Shown: positions 1 through 7,845, numbered from the stretch's first letter. The stretch: 61,359 bases of DNA from Limnohabitans sp. WS1 (GCF_003063265.1 NZ_NERU01000024.1:1-61359), one strand, 5' to 3'. Program-made: numbers and translations. The notes: a model not told the origin generated them from the sequence alone.

Positions 1-425
1 CCACTTGCACAGGCGTTGAGATGTTCCGCAAGTTGCTCGACCAAGGTCAAGCCGGTGACAACGTCGGTATCTTGTTGCGCGGCACCAAGCGCGAAGACGT
101 CGAGCGCGGCCAAGTGCTGTGCAAGCCAGGCTCGATCAAGCCCCACACCCACTTCACGGGCGAGATCTATGTCTTGTCCAAAGACGAAGGTGGCCGTCAC
201 ACGCCGTTCTTCAACAACTACCGTCCTCAGTTCTACTTCCGTACGACGGACGTGACCGGCGCGATCGAATTGCCAGAAGGCAAAGAGATGGTGATGCCGG
301 GTGACAACGTGTCGATCACTGTGAAATTGATCAACCCCATTGCGATGGAAGAAGGCTTGCGCTTCGCCATCCGCGAAGGCGGCCGCACCGTTGGCGCTGG
401 CGTTGTTGCCAAGATCATCGCTTAA
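1..425 (+). CDS. tuf: Elongation factor Tu, C-terminal part (5' end outside window)
   Basis: EF-Tu is the GTPase that delivers aminoacyl-tRNA to the ribosome. The reading frame is open from position 3 at the left edge (TCTGVEMFRK) to a TAA at 423-425, about 140 residues, so the GTPase domain lies outside the window. What is visible matches domains 2 and 3: GQAGDNVGILLRG, KPGSIKPHTHF, FRTTDVTG, MPGDNV and the C-terminal GRTVGAGVVAKI. The ATG at 21 is internal and not a start. rpsJ follows after 75 bp on the same strand, as is usual for the str/S10 junction. Confidence 0.98.
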   Translation, partial: TCTGVEMFRKLLDQGQAGDNVGILLRGTKREDVERGQVLCKPGSIKPHTHFTGEIYVLSKDEGGRHTPFFNNYRPQFYFRTTDVTGAIELPEGKEMVMPGDNVSITVKLINPIAMEEGLRFAIREGGRTVGAGVVAKIIA

Positions 426-500
426 TTCTTTTGTGGATCAGTGGCGCAAAGGCCAGGCCTTTGCGCTGCAGCAAGCAAACACTCACCACAAGGAATTGAC

Positions 501-815
501 ATGTCATCCAAGCAAAAAATCCGCATCCGCCTGAAGGCGTTTGACTACAAACTGATCGACCAGTCCGCTGCCGAGATCGTTGACACCGCCAAGCGCACTG
601 GCGCGATTGTCAAGGGCCCCGTGCCTTTGCCAACACGCATGAAGCGTTTTGACATCTTGCGTTCGCCGCACGTCAACAAGACCAGCCGTGACCAGTTGGA
701 AATCCGTACGCACCAGCGTTTGATGGACATCGTGGACCCCACAGACAAAACTGTGGACGCCCTGATGAAACTCGATCTGCCCGCAGGCGTGGACGTCGAA
801 ATCAAGCTGCAGTAA
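501..815 (+). CDS. rpsJ: 30S ribosomal protein S10
   Basis: S10 is a small-subunit head protein and is also the NusE transcription antitermination factor. The ATG at 501 follows a purine-rich AAGGAATTG and gives the expected 104 residues. Visible family motifs are KIRIRLKAFD, GPVPLPTR and RTHQRLMDIVDP. An upstream in-frame start at 441 adds residues alien to the family and is not used. It is separated from rplC by about 180 bp containing a strong promoter, so S10 probably belongs transcriptionally with tuf and not with the rest of the S10 operon. Confidence 0.98.
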   Translation: MSSKQKIRIRLKAFDYKLIDQSAAEIVDTAKRTGAIVKGPVPLPTRMKRFDILRSPHVNKTSRDQLEIRTHQRLMDIVDPTDKTVDALMKLDLPAGVDVEIKLQ

Positions 816-851
816 TGCGGTTTGGGGTGGTTGAAAAGCCATCCAAAAACT

Positions 852-900
852 TGAAATCAGGCCCGATTTGCCAGAAATGGTGAGTCGGGCTATAATTTCA
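852..900 (+). repeat. Interrupted inverted repeat spanning the rplC promoter
   Basis: Two nested pairs of arms are visible: TGAAAT (852-857) with ATTTCA (895-900), and GCCCGA (861-866) with TCGGGC (885-890). Together they could form a stem with an internal bulge. The right arms overlap the -10 hexamer of the rplC promoter. It could be a weak terminator for rpsJ transcripts or an operator; there is no T-tract directly after it. Confidence 0.5.
868..896 (+). promoter_or_regulatory. Sigma-70 promoter of the rplC operon
   Basis: TTGCCA (868-873) and a perfect TATAAT (891-896) are separated by exactly 17 bp, close to the sigma-70 consensus. Transcription would begin near 903, leaving a leader of about 95 nt before rplC. 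The promoter sits between rpsJ and rplC, so the remaining ribosomal genes can be expressed independently of tuf-rpsJ. Confidence 0.8.
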
Positions 901-902
901 GG

Positions 903-923
903 CTCACCTCTTTTTGGGGTGAG
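903..923 (+). promoter_or_regulatory. Hairpin at the 5' end of the rplC leader
   Basis: CTCACC (903-908) and GGTGAG (918-923) form a 6-bp stem with a 9-nt loop right at the predicted transcript 5' end. It may protect the 5' end or act in autogenous control by a ribosomal protein, as L4 does for the E. coli S10 leader. The sequence does not show which. Confidence 0.4.
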
Positions 924-998
924 ATTTATTAACAGTCTTTCACATACCAAACGGGGCTGCCAATTGAAGTGGCTTCGGTGGAAGTTTTGGAGAAAACA

Positions 999-1664
999 AT
1001 GAGTCTGAGCAACTCCCTCGGGTTGCTGGGTCGCAAGGTGGGCATGATGCGTCTGTTCACTGATGATGGGGATTCTGTTCCTGTCACAGTGCTGGATGTG
1101 TCTAACAACCGCGTATCCCAGGTCAAAACCCAAGAGAACGATGGCTATGTCGCTTTGCAAGTGACATTTGGTGCCCGCAAGGCATCGCGCGTGACCAAGC
1201 CTATCGCTGGTCACTTGGCCAAAGCCGGTGTTGAAGCCGGTGAAATCATTCAAGAATTCCGCGTGACCGCCGACACGGCTGCCCAGTACGCCGCTGGCGC
1301 CACTGTGCCCGTGGCTGCTGTGTTTGCTGTGGGCCAGAAAGTGGACGTGCAAGGCACCTCCATTGGTAAAGGCTTCACCGGCACGATCAAGCGTCACAAT
1401 TTCAAATCGCAGCGCGCATCGCACGGTAACAGCCGTTCGCACAACGTGCCCGGTTCGATTTCGATGGCTCAAGATCCAGGCCGCGTGTTCCCAGGCAAAA
1501 AAATGTCGGGTCACCTCGGTGATGTGACTTGCACCACTCAGAACCTGGCCGTCATCCGTGTTGACGAAGTCCGTGGCCTGTTGATGGTCAAGGGTGCCAT
1601 TCCTGGTTCCAAGGGCGGTTTCGTGACCGTGCGTCCCGCCATCAAAGCTAAAGGAGCGAACTGA
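999..1664 (+). CDS. rplC: 50S ribosomal protein L3
   Basis: L3 is an early-assembly 23S rRNA-binding protein near the peptidyl transferase centre. The ATG at 999 is preceded by GGAGAA and gives 221 residues beginning MSLSNSLGLLGRKVGMM. A GTG at 969 would add ten non-conserved residues and lacks a good ribosome-binding site. Recognisable segments are GKGFTGTIKRHNF, GSIGMAQDPGRVF-like (here SISMAQDPGRVFPGKKM) and GHLGDVTCTTQNL. Its stop overlaps the rplD start by one base (TGATG), indicating translational coupling. Confidence 0.98.
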   Translation: MSLSNSLGLLGRKVGMMRLFTDDGDSVPVTVLDVSNNRVSQVKTQENDGYVALQVTFGARKASRVTKPIAGHLAKAGVEAGEIIQEFRVTADTAAQYAAGATVPVAAVFAVGQKVDVQGTSIGKGFTGTIKRHNFKSQRASHGNSRSHNVPGSISMAQDPGRVFPGKKMSGHLGDVTCTTQNLAVIRVDEVRGLLMVKGAIPGSKGGFVTVRPAIKAKGAN

Positions 1665-2284
1665 TGCAGCTCGAACTCCTGAACGACCAAGGTCAAGCCG
1701 CCTCCAAAGTGGACGCGCCTGAAACCGTGTTCGGTCGTGAATACAACGAAGCCCTGATCCACCAAATCGTGGTGGCTTATCAGGCCAATGCCCGTCAAGG
1801 CACCCGCGCTCAAAAGGACCGTGAACAAGTTCACCACTCCACTAAAAAGCCTTTCAAACAAAAAGGCACTGGTCGCGCTCGTGCTGGTATGACTTCCTCG
1901 CCTTTGTGGCGTGGCGGTGGTCGGATTTTCCCGAACATGCCCGACGAAAACTTCACCCAGAAGATCAACAAGAAGATGTACCGTGCTGGTATGGCTTCGA
2001 TCTTCTCGCAGTTGGCCCGCGAAGGCCGTTTGGCTGTGGTGGATTCGTTCAAGGTTGAGACCCCAAAAACAAAGCAGCTGGCTGCCAAGTTCAAGGCCAT
2101 GAGTCTCGACAATGTGCTGGTGATCGCTGACGAAGTCGACGAAAACCTGTACTTGGCATCGCGCAACCTGATCAACATCCTGATTGTTGAGCCACGTTAC
2201 GCCGATCCCGTGTCTTTGGTGAACTTCAAGAAAGTCCTCGTGACCAAAGGTGCCATGGACAAACTCAAGGAGATGTTTGCATGA
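1664..2284 (+). CDS. rplD: 50S ribosomal protein L4
   Basis: L4 binds 23S rRNA and its extended loop lines the peptide exit tunnel; in enterobacteria it also represses its own operon. The protein has 206 residues. The tunnel loop shows KKPFKQKGTGRARAG, followed by GGGRIFPN. It overlaps rplC by one base and rplW by four bases (ATGA), consistent with coupled translation in the S10 operon. Confidence 0.98.
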   Translation: MQLELLNDQGQAASKVDAPETVFGREYNEALIHQIVVAYQANARQGTRAQKDREQVHHSTKKPFKQKGTGRARAGMTSSPLWRGGGRIFPNMPDENFTQKINKKMYRAGMASIFSQLAREGRLAVVDSFKVETPKTKQLAAKFKAMSLDNVLVIADEVDENLYLASRNLINILIVEPRYADPVSLVNFKKVLVTKGAMDKLKEMFA

Positions 2285-2595
2285 GCGCCGTGAAGTTTGA
2301 CGAAGGTCGTCTGATGTCCGTGCTGGTGGCTCCCATCGTGTCCGAAAAGGCCACCATGGTTGCAGAAAAATCCAACACTGTGACGTTCAAAGTGCTGCAG
2401 GATGCTACCAAGCCTGAAATCAAAGCCGCTGTGCAATTGATGTTCAAGGTCGAGGTCAAAGGCGTGTCTGTGGTGAATACCAAGGGCAAGACCAAGCGTT
2501 TTGGCAAAACCATCGGCCGTCGCGACAACGTTCGCAAGGCTTATGTCACGCTGCAACCAGGTCAAGAGCTGAACCTGTCCGGGGAGGCTGCGTAA
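2281..2595 (+). CDS. rplW: 50S ribosomal protein L23
   Basis: L23 sits at the tunnel exit and is the docking site for trigger factor and SRP. The 104-residue protein shows RLMSVLVAPIVSEKATM near the N-terminus and KGKTKRFGKTIGRRDNVRKAYVTL. The ATG overlaps the rplD stop; rplB starts two bases after the rplW stop. Confidence 0.98.
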   Translation: MSAVKFDEGRLMSVLVAPIVSEKATMVAEKSNTVTFKVLQDATKPEIKAAVQLMFKVEVKGVSVVNTKGKTKRFGKTIGRRDNVRKAYVTLQPGQELNLSGEAA

Positions 2596-2597
2596 TC

Positions 2598-3422
2598 ATG
2601 GCTGTCATCAAGATCAAACCGACATCCCCAGGCCGTCGTGGCGTGGTGAAGGTCACCCGTGACCACCTGCACAAAGGTGAAGGCTACGCTCCGTTGCTGG
2701 AACCCCAGCACCAGAAGTCGGGCCGTAACAACAACGGTCACATCACAACTCGCCACAAAGGCGGTGGTCACAAGCACCACTACCGCGTGGTCGATTTCAA
2801 GCGCAACAAAGATGCGATCCCGGCGAAAGTCGAGCGCATTGAGTACGATCCAAACCGTACCGCGCACATTGCTTTGCTGTGCTACGCCGATGGCGAGCGC
2901 CGTTACATCATTGCTCCCCGTGGCATTGAAACCGGTGCAACCCTGATGTCGGGTGCTGAAGCCCCCATCCGCGCAGGCAACACTTTGCCGATCCGCAACA
3001 TCCCCGTGGGTTCGACCATCCACTGCATCGAGCTCAAGCCCGGTGCTGGAGCTCAAATCGCCCGCTCGGCAGGTGCTTCGGCAACTTTGCTGGCTCGTGA
3101 AGGCATCTACGCTCAAGTGCGTATGCGCTCCGGTGAAGTTCGCAAGATCCACATCGAGTGCCGTGCAACCATTGGTGAAGTCGCCAACGAAGAGCACAGC
3201 TTGCGCCAGTTGGGCAAGGCCGGTGTCAAGCGTTGGATGGGTATCCGTCCAACGGTTCGCGGCGTGGCCATGAACCCTGTGGATCACCCACACGGTGGTG
3301 GCGAAGGCCGTACCGGCGAAGGCCGTCATGCAGTAGACCCGTGGGGCAACCTCACCAAGGGCTACCGTACCCGTAACAACAAGCGCACACAGGTCATGAT
3401 CGTGTCGCGTCGCAAGAAGTAA
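2598..3422 (+). CDS. rplB: 50S ribosomal protein L2
   Basis: L2 is one of the most conserved large-subunit proteins and is needed for subunit association and peptidyl transfer. The 274-residue length is typical. Visible signatures are KPTSPGRRG at the N-terminus, HKGGGHKHHYR, and the C-terminal VDHPHGGGEGRTGEGR region with its essential histidine. It is followed after 10 bp by rpsS. Confidence 0.99.
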   Translation: MAVIKIKPTSPGRRGVVKVTRDHLHKGEGYAPLLEPQHQKSGRNNNGHITTRHKGGGHKHHYRVVDFKRNKDAIPAKVERIEYDPNRTAHIALLCYADGERRYIIAPRGIETGATLMSGAEAPIRAGNTLPIRNIPVGSTIHCIELKPGAGAQIARSAGASATLLAREGIYAQVRMRSGEVRKIHIECRATIGEVANEEHSLRQLGKAGVKRWMGIRPTVRGVAMNPVDHPHGGGEGRTGEGRHAVDPWGNLTKGYRTRNNKRTQVMIVSRRKK

Positions 3423-3432
3423 GGGTTAGACA

Positions 3433-3711
3433 ATGACACGCTCTCTCAAAAAGGGTCCATTCGTTGACCACCATTTGTTGGCCAAGGTTGAAAAAGCCAT
3501 TGCCACCAAAGACAAAAAGCCCGTCAAGACATGGTCGCGTCGCTCCATGGTTTTGCCCGATTTCATCGGTCTGACCATCGCCGTTCACAACGGCAAGCAA
3601 CACGTTCCTGTTTATGTGACCGACCAAATGGTTGGCCACAAATTGGGCGAATTCGCACTGACCCGGACATTCAAGGGTCACCCTGCGGACAAAAAAGTCC
3701 AGAAGAAATAA
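3433..3711 (+). CDS. rpsS: 30S ribosomal protein S19
   Basis: S19 binds 16S rRNA in the head of the small subunit with S13. The protein has 92 residues and opens TRSLKKGPFVDHHL, with KTWSRRSMVLPDFIGLTIAVHNG and MVGHKLGEFALTRTFKGH further on, all diagnostic. It lies 10 bp after rplB and 9 bp before rplV. Confidence 0.99.
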   Translation: MTRSLKKGPFVDHHLLAKVEKAIATKDKKPVKTWSRRSMVLPDFIGLTIAVHNGKQHVPVYVTDQMVGHKLGEFALTRTFKGHPADKKVQKK

Positions 3712-3720
3712 GGAAAGACC

Positions 3721-4050
3721 ATGGAAACACGTGCAGTCCTCCGGGGCGTCCGTTTGTCGGTCGATAAAGGCCGCTTGGTCGCCGATTTGATTCGCGGTAA
3801 AAAAGTGGATCAAGCTCTGAACATCCTGACATTCACGCAGAAAAAAGCTGCGGGCATCGTCAAGAAGGTTCTCGAGTCCGCCATCGCCAACGCTGAACAC
3901 AACGATGGTGCTGATATCGACGAGTTGAAGGTGAAAACCATTTACGTCGAACAAGGCACCACGCTCAAGCGTTTCACCGCCCGCGCCAAAGGCCGTGGCA
4001 ACCGTATCAGCAAACCCACATGCCATGTGTATGTGACGGTCGGCAACTAA
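3721..4050 (+). CDS. rplV: 50S ribosomal protein L22
   Basis: L22 contacts all domains of 23S rRNA, and its beta-hairpin lines the exit tunnel where macrolide-resistance changes arise. The protein has 109 residues, with RLSVDKGRLVADLIRGK, IVKKVLESAIANAEHN and the hairpin region LKRFTARAKGRGNRI. An AGGAAAGACC ribosome-binding site precedes the ATG. Confidence 0.98.
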   Translation: METRAVLRGVRLSVDKGRLVADLIRGKKVDQALNILTFTQKKAAGIVKKVLESAIANAEHNDGADIDELKVKTIYVEQGTTLKRFTARAKGRGNRISKPTCHVYVTVGN

Positions 4051-4064
4051 GCCAGGGAAGAAAC

Positions 4065-4943
4065 ATGGGACAAAAAATCCATCCTACCGGCTTCCGTTTG
4101 GCCGTGAGCCGCAATTGGGCTAGCCGCTGGTACGCGAGCAACAAAGACTTCGCTGGCATGCTGGCCGAAGACATCAAGGTGCGTGAGTACCTCAAGGCCA
4201 AGCTCAAGAACGCCGCGGTTTCCCGCGTGCTGATCGAGCGCCCAGCCAAGAGCGCCCGCATCACCATCTTCTCGGCTCGTCCAGGTGTGGTGATCGGCAA
4301 GAAAGGCGAAGACATCGAGTTGCTCAAGAAAGAACTCGCTGCTCGCTTGGGCGTGCCTGTTGCGGTCAACATCGAAGAAGTGCGCAAGCCCGAAATTGAT
4401 GCTCAACTGATTGCTGACAGCATCACCCAGCAGCTCGAAAAGCGGATCATGTTCCGCCGCGCCATGAAGCGTGCCATGCAAAACGCCATGCGTCTGGGTG
4501 CCCAAGGCATCAAGATCATGTCGGCTGGCCGTTTGAACGGTATCGAAATTGCGCGTACCGAGTGGTATCGCGAAGGTCGTGTGCCATTGCACACCCTGCG
4601 CGCTGACATCGACTACGCCACTTCCGAAGCCAAGACCACCTACGGCATCATTGGTGTCAAGGTCTGGGTCTACAAAGGCGACACACTGGGCCGCAACGAT
4701 GCTCCAGCACTGGCCGAGCCACGTGCTGAAGAAGAGCGCCGCCCACGTGGTCCACGCCGTGATGCACGTCCAGGTGAGCGCCCCGCAGGCGATCGCCGTG
4801 GTGGCCCACGTCGTCCCGCAGGCACCAACACAGCCCCCACTGACGGTAGCGACAAGCCCGCCGGTGCAGGTGGTGATGCCAAACCCGCCGTTAAGCGCGT
4901 ACGCACAGTCGCCGCGCCAGCTGCAGCAGCTGACGGTCAATAA
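4065..4943 (+). CDS. rpsC: 30S ribosomal protein S3 with long C-terminal extension
   Basis: S3 forms part of the mRNA entry channel. The start at 4065 (MGQKIHPTGFRL) follows AGGGAAGAAAC; the in-frame ATG at 4020 lies inside rplV and is rejected. The KH domain is clear (FSARPGVVIGKKGEDIE), as is the C-terminal domain (RRAMKRAMQNAMRLGAQGIK, GRLNGIEIARTEW). The 292-residue protein is about 60 residues longer than E. coli S3. The extra tail, from about residue 217, is low-complexity Arg/Pro/Glu/Gly and then Ala/Gly-rich, probably disordered on the solvent side. Confidence 0.98.
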   Translation: MGQKIHPTGFRLAVSRNWASRWYASNKDFAGMLAEDIKVREYLKAKLKNAAVSRVLIERPAKSARITIFSARPGVVIGKKGEDIELLKKELAARLGVPVAVNIEEVRKPEIDAQLIADSITQQLEKRIMFRRAMKRAMQNAMRLGAQGIKIMSAGRLNGIEIARTEWYREGRVPLHTLRADIDYATSEAKTTYGIIGVKVWVYKGDTLGRNDAPALAEPRAEEERRPRGPRRDARPGERPAGDRRGGPRRPAGTNTAPTDGSDKPAGAGGDAKPAVKRVRTVAAPAAAADGQ

Positions 4944-4954
4944 GGAGTAACAAC

Positions 4955-5371
4955 ATGCTGCAACCTGCTCGCAGAAAGTTCCGCAAGGAACAGAAGGGCC
5001 GCAACACCGGCGTCGCTACCCGTGGCAACACGGTGGCGTTCGGTGACTTCGGCCTGAAGTCCACAGACCGCGGCCGTTTGACGGCCCGCCAGATCGAAGC
5101 CGCACGTCGTGCGATTTCCCGTCACGTCAAGCGTGGCGGCCGCATCTGGATTCGTGTGTTCCCTGACAAGCCGATTTCCACCAAGCCTGCTGAAGTGCGT
5201 ATGGGTAACGGTAAAGGTAACCCCGAGTACTACGTGGCCGAGATCCAACCCGGTAAGGTGCTCTACGAAATCGTGGGCGTGCCTGAAGAGTTGGCCCGTG
5301 AAGCCTTCAAATTGGCCGCTGCCAAGCTGCCCTTGCGCACCACGTTCGTGGCTCGCATGATTGGCCAATAA
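4955..5371 (+). CDS. rplP: 50S ribosomal protein L16
   Basis: L16 helps position A-site tRNA and acts late in 50S assembly. The 138-residue protein begins MLQPARRKFRKEQKGRNTG and contains FGLKSTDRGRLTARQIEAARRA and RVFPDKPISTKPAEVRMGNGKG. TAAGGAGTAACAAC supplies the ribosome-binding site. The usual rpsC-rplP-rpmC-rpsQ order is kept. Confidence 0.99.
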   Translation: MLQPARRKFRKEQKGRNTGVATRGNTVAFGDFGLKSTDRGRLTARQIEAARRAISRHVKRGGRIWIRVFPDKPISTKPAEVRMGNGKGNPEYYVAEIQPGKVLYEIVGVPEELAREAFKLAAAKLPLRTTFVARMIGQ

Positions 5372-5388
5372 TTCAGGAGAAATAAGAA

Positions 5389-5583
5389 ATGAACGCTGCT
5401 GAATTGCGCCAAAAAGACGTTGCTGGTGTGAAAGACGAAATCAAAGCGCTGCAAAAAGCCCACTTTGGCCTTCGTATGCAAAAAGCCACACAACAACTCG
5501 GCAACACCGGTACGCTGAGCCAGACTCGCCGTGCCATCGCCCGTGCCAAAACCATCCTTGCCCAAAAGCAAGCCGCCAAGTAA
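5389..5583 (+). CDS. rpmC: 50S ribosomal protein L29
   Basis: L29 is a small helical protein at the tunnel exit next to L23. It has 64 residues, opening MNAAELRQKDVAGVKDEI, with LRMQKATQQLGNT and the C-terminal RAIARAKTIL typical of the family. An AGGAGAAATAAGA ribosome-binding site precedes it. Confidence 0.98.
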   Translation: MNAAELRQKDVAGVKDEIKALQKAHFGLRMQKATQQLGNTGTLSQTRRAIARAKTILAQKQAAK

Positions 5584-5592
5584 GGAGTGACC

Positions 5593-5862
5593 ATGACGGA
5601 AGCTAAAACATCCCTCAAGCGCACCTTGATTGGCAAGGTGGTCAGCGACAAGCGCGCCAAAACCGTGACCGTGCTGGTCGAGCGTCGTGTGAAACACGCG
5701 CTCTACGGCAAGATCGTGGCCAAGTCGAGCAAGTACCACGCGCACGACGAAACAGGTGAATTCCACCTGGGCGACACCATCGAAATCACGGAAAGCCGTC
5801 CGATTTCGAAGACCAAAAACTGGGTTGCTACGCGCCTGGTTCAGAAAGCTGCTGCCGTTTAA
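5593..5862 (+). CDS. rpsQ: 30S ribosomal protein S17
   Basis: S17 is a primary 16S rRNA-binding OB-fold protein. The ATG at 5593 is preceded by TAAGGAGTGACC; the GTG at 5587 lies inside that Shine-Dalgarno sequence and is rejected. The 89-residue protein contains KRTLIGKVVSDKRAKTVTV, HDETGEFHLGDTIEITESRPISKTK. It is the last gene before a strong terminator, so the S10 operon ends here; rplN and the spc genes are not adjacent. Confidence 0.98.
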   Translation: MTEAKTSLKRTLIGKVVSDKRAKTVTVLVERRVKHALYGKIVAKSSKYHAHDETGEFHLGDTIEITESRPISKTKNWVATRLVQKAAAV

Positions 5863-5893
5863 GCCCATACGGCCAACTGCTGCAAACTTTTTG

Positions 5894-5926
5894 AAAACGA
5901 CCCACAATGGTGGGTCGTTTTTTTTT
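5894..5926 (+). terminator. Rho-independent terminator after rpsQ
   Basis: AACGACCCA and TGGGTCGTT arms flank a short loop around 5897-5919 and are followed by a run of nine T residues. This closes the S10 operon 30 bp after rpsQ. Confidence 0.93.
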
Positions 5927-5965
5927 ACCCCGGCAATATCGCCAAAACACAACAAGGAGCACAAC

Positions 5966-6472
5966 ATGATCAAAGTCGGAGACACATTGCCAGCAGCCAC
6001 GCTGATGGAATACGTTGAAGTAGAAGGCAACGGTTGCAGCATCGGCCCCAATCCGGTCGATGTCGCGAAGGCCACTGCGGGCAAAACCATTGCCTTGTTT
6101 GCCCTGCCAGGAGCGTTCACACCCACATGCTCGGCCAAGCATGTACCTGGTTATGTTGAAAACCACGATGCTTTGAAGGCTGCTGGTGTTGACGAAATCT
6201 GGTGCGTGAGCGTGAACGACGCGTTTGTGATGGGTGCCTGGGCCCGTGAACAGAAAACCGGCGCCAAAGTGCGCATGCTTGGTGACGGTAGCGGTGACTT
6301 CAGCAAAGCCACAGGCTTGACGCTGGACCTGACAGCGCGAGGCATGGGTCTGCGCAGCAACCGATACTCGATGTTGGTCAAAGATGGCAAAGTCGCCACT
6401 TTGAACGTAGAAGGTCCGGGAAAATTCGAAATCAGCGATGCCGCAACTTTGCTGGCTCAAGCCCAAGCTTGA
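5966..6472 (+). CDS. Peroxiredoxin, Prx5/AhpE-like thiol peroxidase
   Basis: This 168-residue cytosolic protein matches the Prx5 (PMP20-like) family, which reduces hydroperoxides with glutathione/glutaredoxin or thioredoxin. The peroxidatic Cys55 lies in PGAFTPTCS, with the supporting Thr52, and a conserved Arg falls in LRSNRYSM. Cys24 and Cys80 (EIWCVSVND) are other visible thiols. The start at 5966 follows AAGGAGCACAAC; a longer frame beginning at 5756 runs through rpsQ and is rejected. It is monocistronic between two terminators. Confidence 0.93.
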   Translation: MIKVGDTLPAATLMEYVEVEGNGCSIGPNPVDVAKATAGKTIALFALPGAFTPTCSAKHVPGYVENHDALKAAGVDEIWCVSVNDAFVMGAWAREQKTGAKVRMLGDGSGDFSKATGLTLDLTARGMGLRSNRYSMLVKDGKVATLNVEGPGKFEISDAATLLAQAQA

Positions 6473-6486
6473 GTTTTTCGAAACGC

Positions 6487-6516
6487 AAAAAAAGGGACCT
6501 CATGGGTCCCTTTTTT
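6487..6516. terminator. Bidirectional terminator between the peroxiredoxin and GNAT genes
   Basis: AAAAAAGGGACC and GGTCCCTTTTTT form a perfect symmetric stem around a short loop. It has A-tract and T-tract on the two sides, so it works for both convergent genes. Confidence 0.92.
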
Positions 6517-6525
6517 GATGCAAAT

Positions 6526-7074
6526 TCAATCGATGTCGACTTTCAGGTAGTGCGCTCCCGCATGCGGGTTGTGGTAATAAGGCGGAATTTCTTCGAAGCC
6601 TAGATCTTCGTACAGAGCACGAGCAGACTCCATGTCGTCCAGGGTGTCCAGCAATACACAACTGTAAGCCGCGCTGCGTGCAGCATCCAGGATACCTTCG
6701 GCCAATTGTCGACCCAGTCTCAATCCGCGAAATGCGGGACGGACATAAAGTCGTTTCATCTCTGCAGCGTTGGTGTAATCGGATGAATCAAGAGGTCTGA
6801 GGGCGCAACAGCCTGCAACCGAGTCATTGACCCAAGCCAACAAAAGTGCACCACGAGGCTCTGCGTAGTCGCCAGGCAGACCGCTCAGTTCTTCTTCAAA
6901 CCCCTGGAAACACAGGTCAACTTTCAGGCTGTTGGCGTACTCCCGAAAGATCTCGCGTGTAAGAGACAGGTCAGATTCGCAAGAGGGTGGGCGCAGGTGA
7001 ACGTTGGGATTGGCCAAGGCGGTAGATAAAAAAAGTAAAAAATTCAGTTTACAGTCTGAAAGAGTGGATGCCAA
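6526..7074 (-). CDS. GNAT family N-acetyltransferase
   Basis: The protein has the GNAT acetyl-CoA-binding core: MKRLYVRPAFRGLRLGRQLAEGILDAAR (strand beta4 and the R-x-x-G-x-G/A loop) followed by SCVLLDTLDDMESARALYEDLGF. Acceptor substrate cannot be read from the sequence. The start is uncertain: residues 1-25 of the longest frame (182 aa) are poorly GNAT-like, so translation may begin downstream. It converges on the peroxiredoxin gene and shares its terminator. Confidence 0.85.
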   Translation of the reverse strand: MASTLSDCKLNFLLFLSTALANPNVHLRPPSCESDLSLTREIFREYANSLKVDLCFQGFEEELSGLPGDYAEPRGALLLAWVNDSVAGCCALRPLDSSDYTNAAEMKRLYVRPAFRGLRLGRQLAEGILDAARSAAYSCVLLDTLDDMESARALYEDLGFEEIPPYYHNPHAGAHYLKVDID

Positions 7075-7082
7075 TCAGAAAA

Positions 7083-7757
7083 TCAGGAAGCCAAAGAAAC
7101 AAGGGCAAAGACAAGGACAACCGCCACGCCAAACAAAGCAAGGGCGATCAAACGGGTGCGCACTGTGTCCAGGGAATCAGGAACCGAGACTTGCAGCTTT
7201 TTGTCCCCGTGCCACATGGCTGGCACAAGTGACTGTTTTTTTCGCCACCAATACCAAAACACAGCAAAAAGGTGTGTCGACACGAGCAGGATCAAAAAAA
7301 GCTTGCCCCATTGCTTGTGCCACTGCGTTGCCAACGAAACCACAGCGCTTGAAGCGAGCGAAGACAGTGGACCGCTGTTGGCAATCTCGTCATCACTGAA
7401 AAGTCCCGTGGCCACTTGAAAACCCAGAAAAAACAGCATCAACAAAATGGACCATGAACCCAAAGGGTTATGGCCGACAAGGTGCAGTGAAGGCGATCGT
7501 CCTTGCACATAAGCCAAGACATTGGAGGGGTGTAAAGGCAGTTGTGACCAGCGGGACCAATGCCCACCCAAGAAACCCCATACCAAGCGAAAAATAAGCA
7601 AACTCAAGACCGCATAACCAAAACGAAAATGCCAGACCATGGCGTTTCCACCGAGATTGCCGGTGATGACCAAGCCGATCACGCAGGCCGTAAGAAGCCA
7701 ATGAAAGAGGCGGGTGGGAAGATCCCAAATGCGAACTTTGAACATAGGCACTTTCAT
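7083..7757 (-). CDS. Cytochrome b561-family membrane protein
   Basis: About 224 residues with four predicted membrane spans and histidines placed as haem b ligands: LPTRLFHW in the first helix, MVWHFRFGY in the second, and QWHKQWGKL / STHLFAVFW in the fourth. The family passes electrons between the quinone pool or another donor and periplasmic c-type cytochromes. The start is taken at 7757 (ATG, MKVPMFKV); 7745 is an alternative, and the longer frame to 7940 would run into the divergent cytochrome c' gene. The divergent cytochrome c' 90 bp away is a plausible redox partner. Confidence 0.85.
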   Translation of the reverse strand: MKVPMFKVRIWDLPTRLFHWLLTACVIGLVITGNLGGNAMVWHFRFGYAVLSLLIFRLVWGFLGGHWSRWSQLPLHPSNVLAYVQGRSPSLHLVGHNPLGSWSILLMLFFLGFQVATGLFSDDEIANSGPLSSLASSAVVSLATQWHKQWGKLFLILLVSTHLFAVFWYWWRKKQSLVPAMWHGDKKLQVSVPDSLDTVRTRLIALALFGVAVVLVFALVSLAS

Positions 7758-7845
7758 CCATGCAAAAAATAAGGAAATATGAGAAACTGAAATTGCTAAT
7801 AAGCATAAATCCTTTAGCACCTGAATCACATGATTGGAGTTATAA

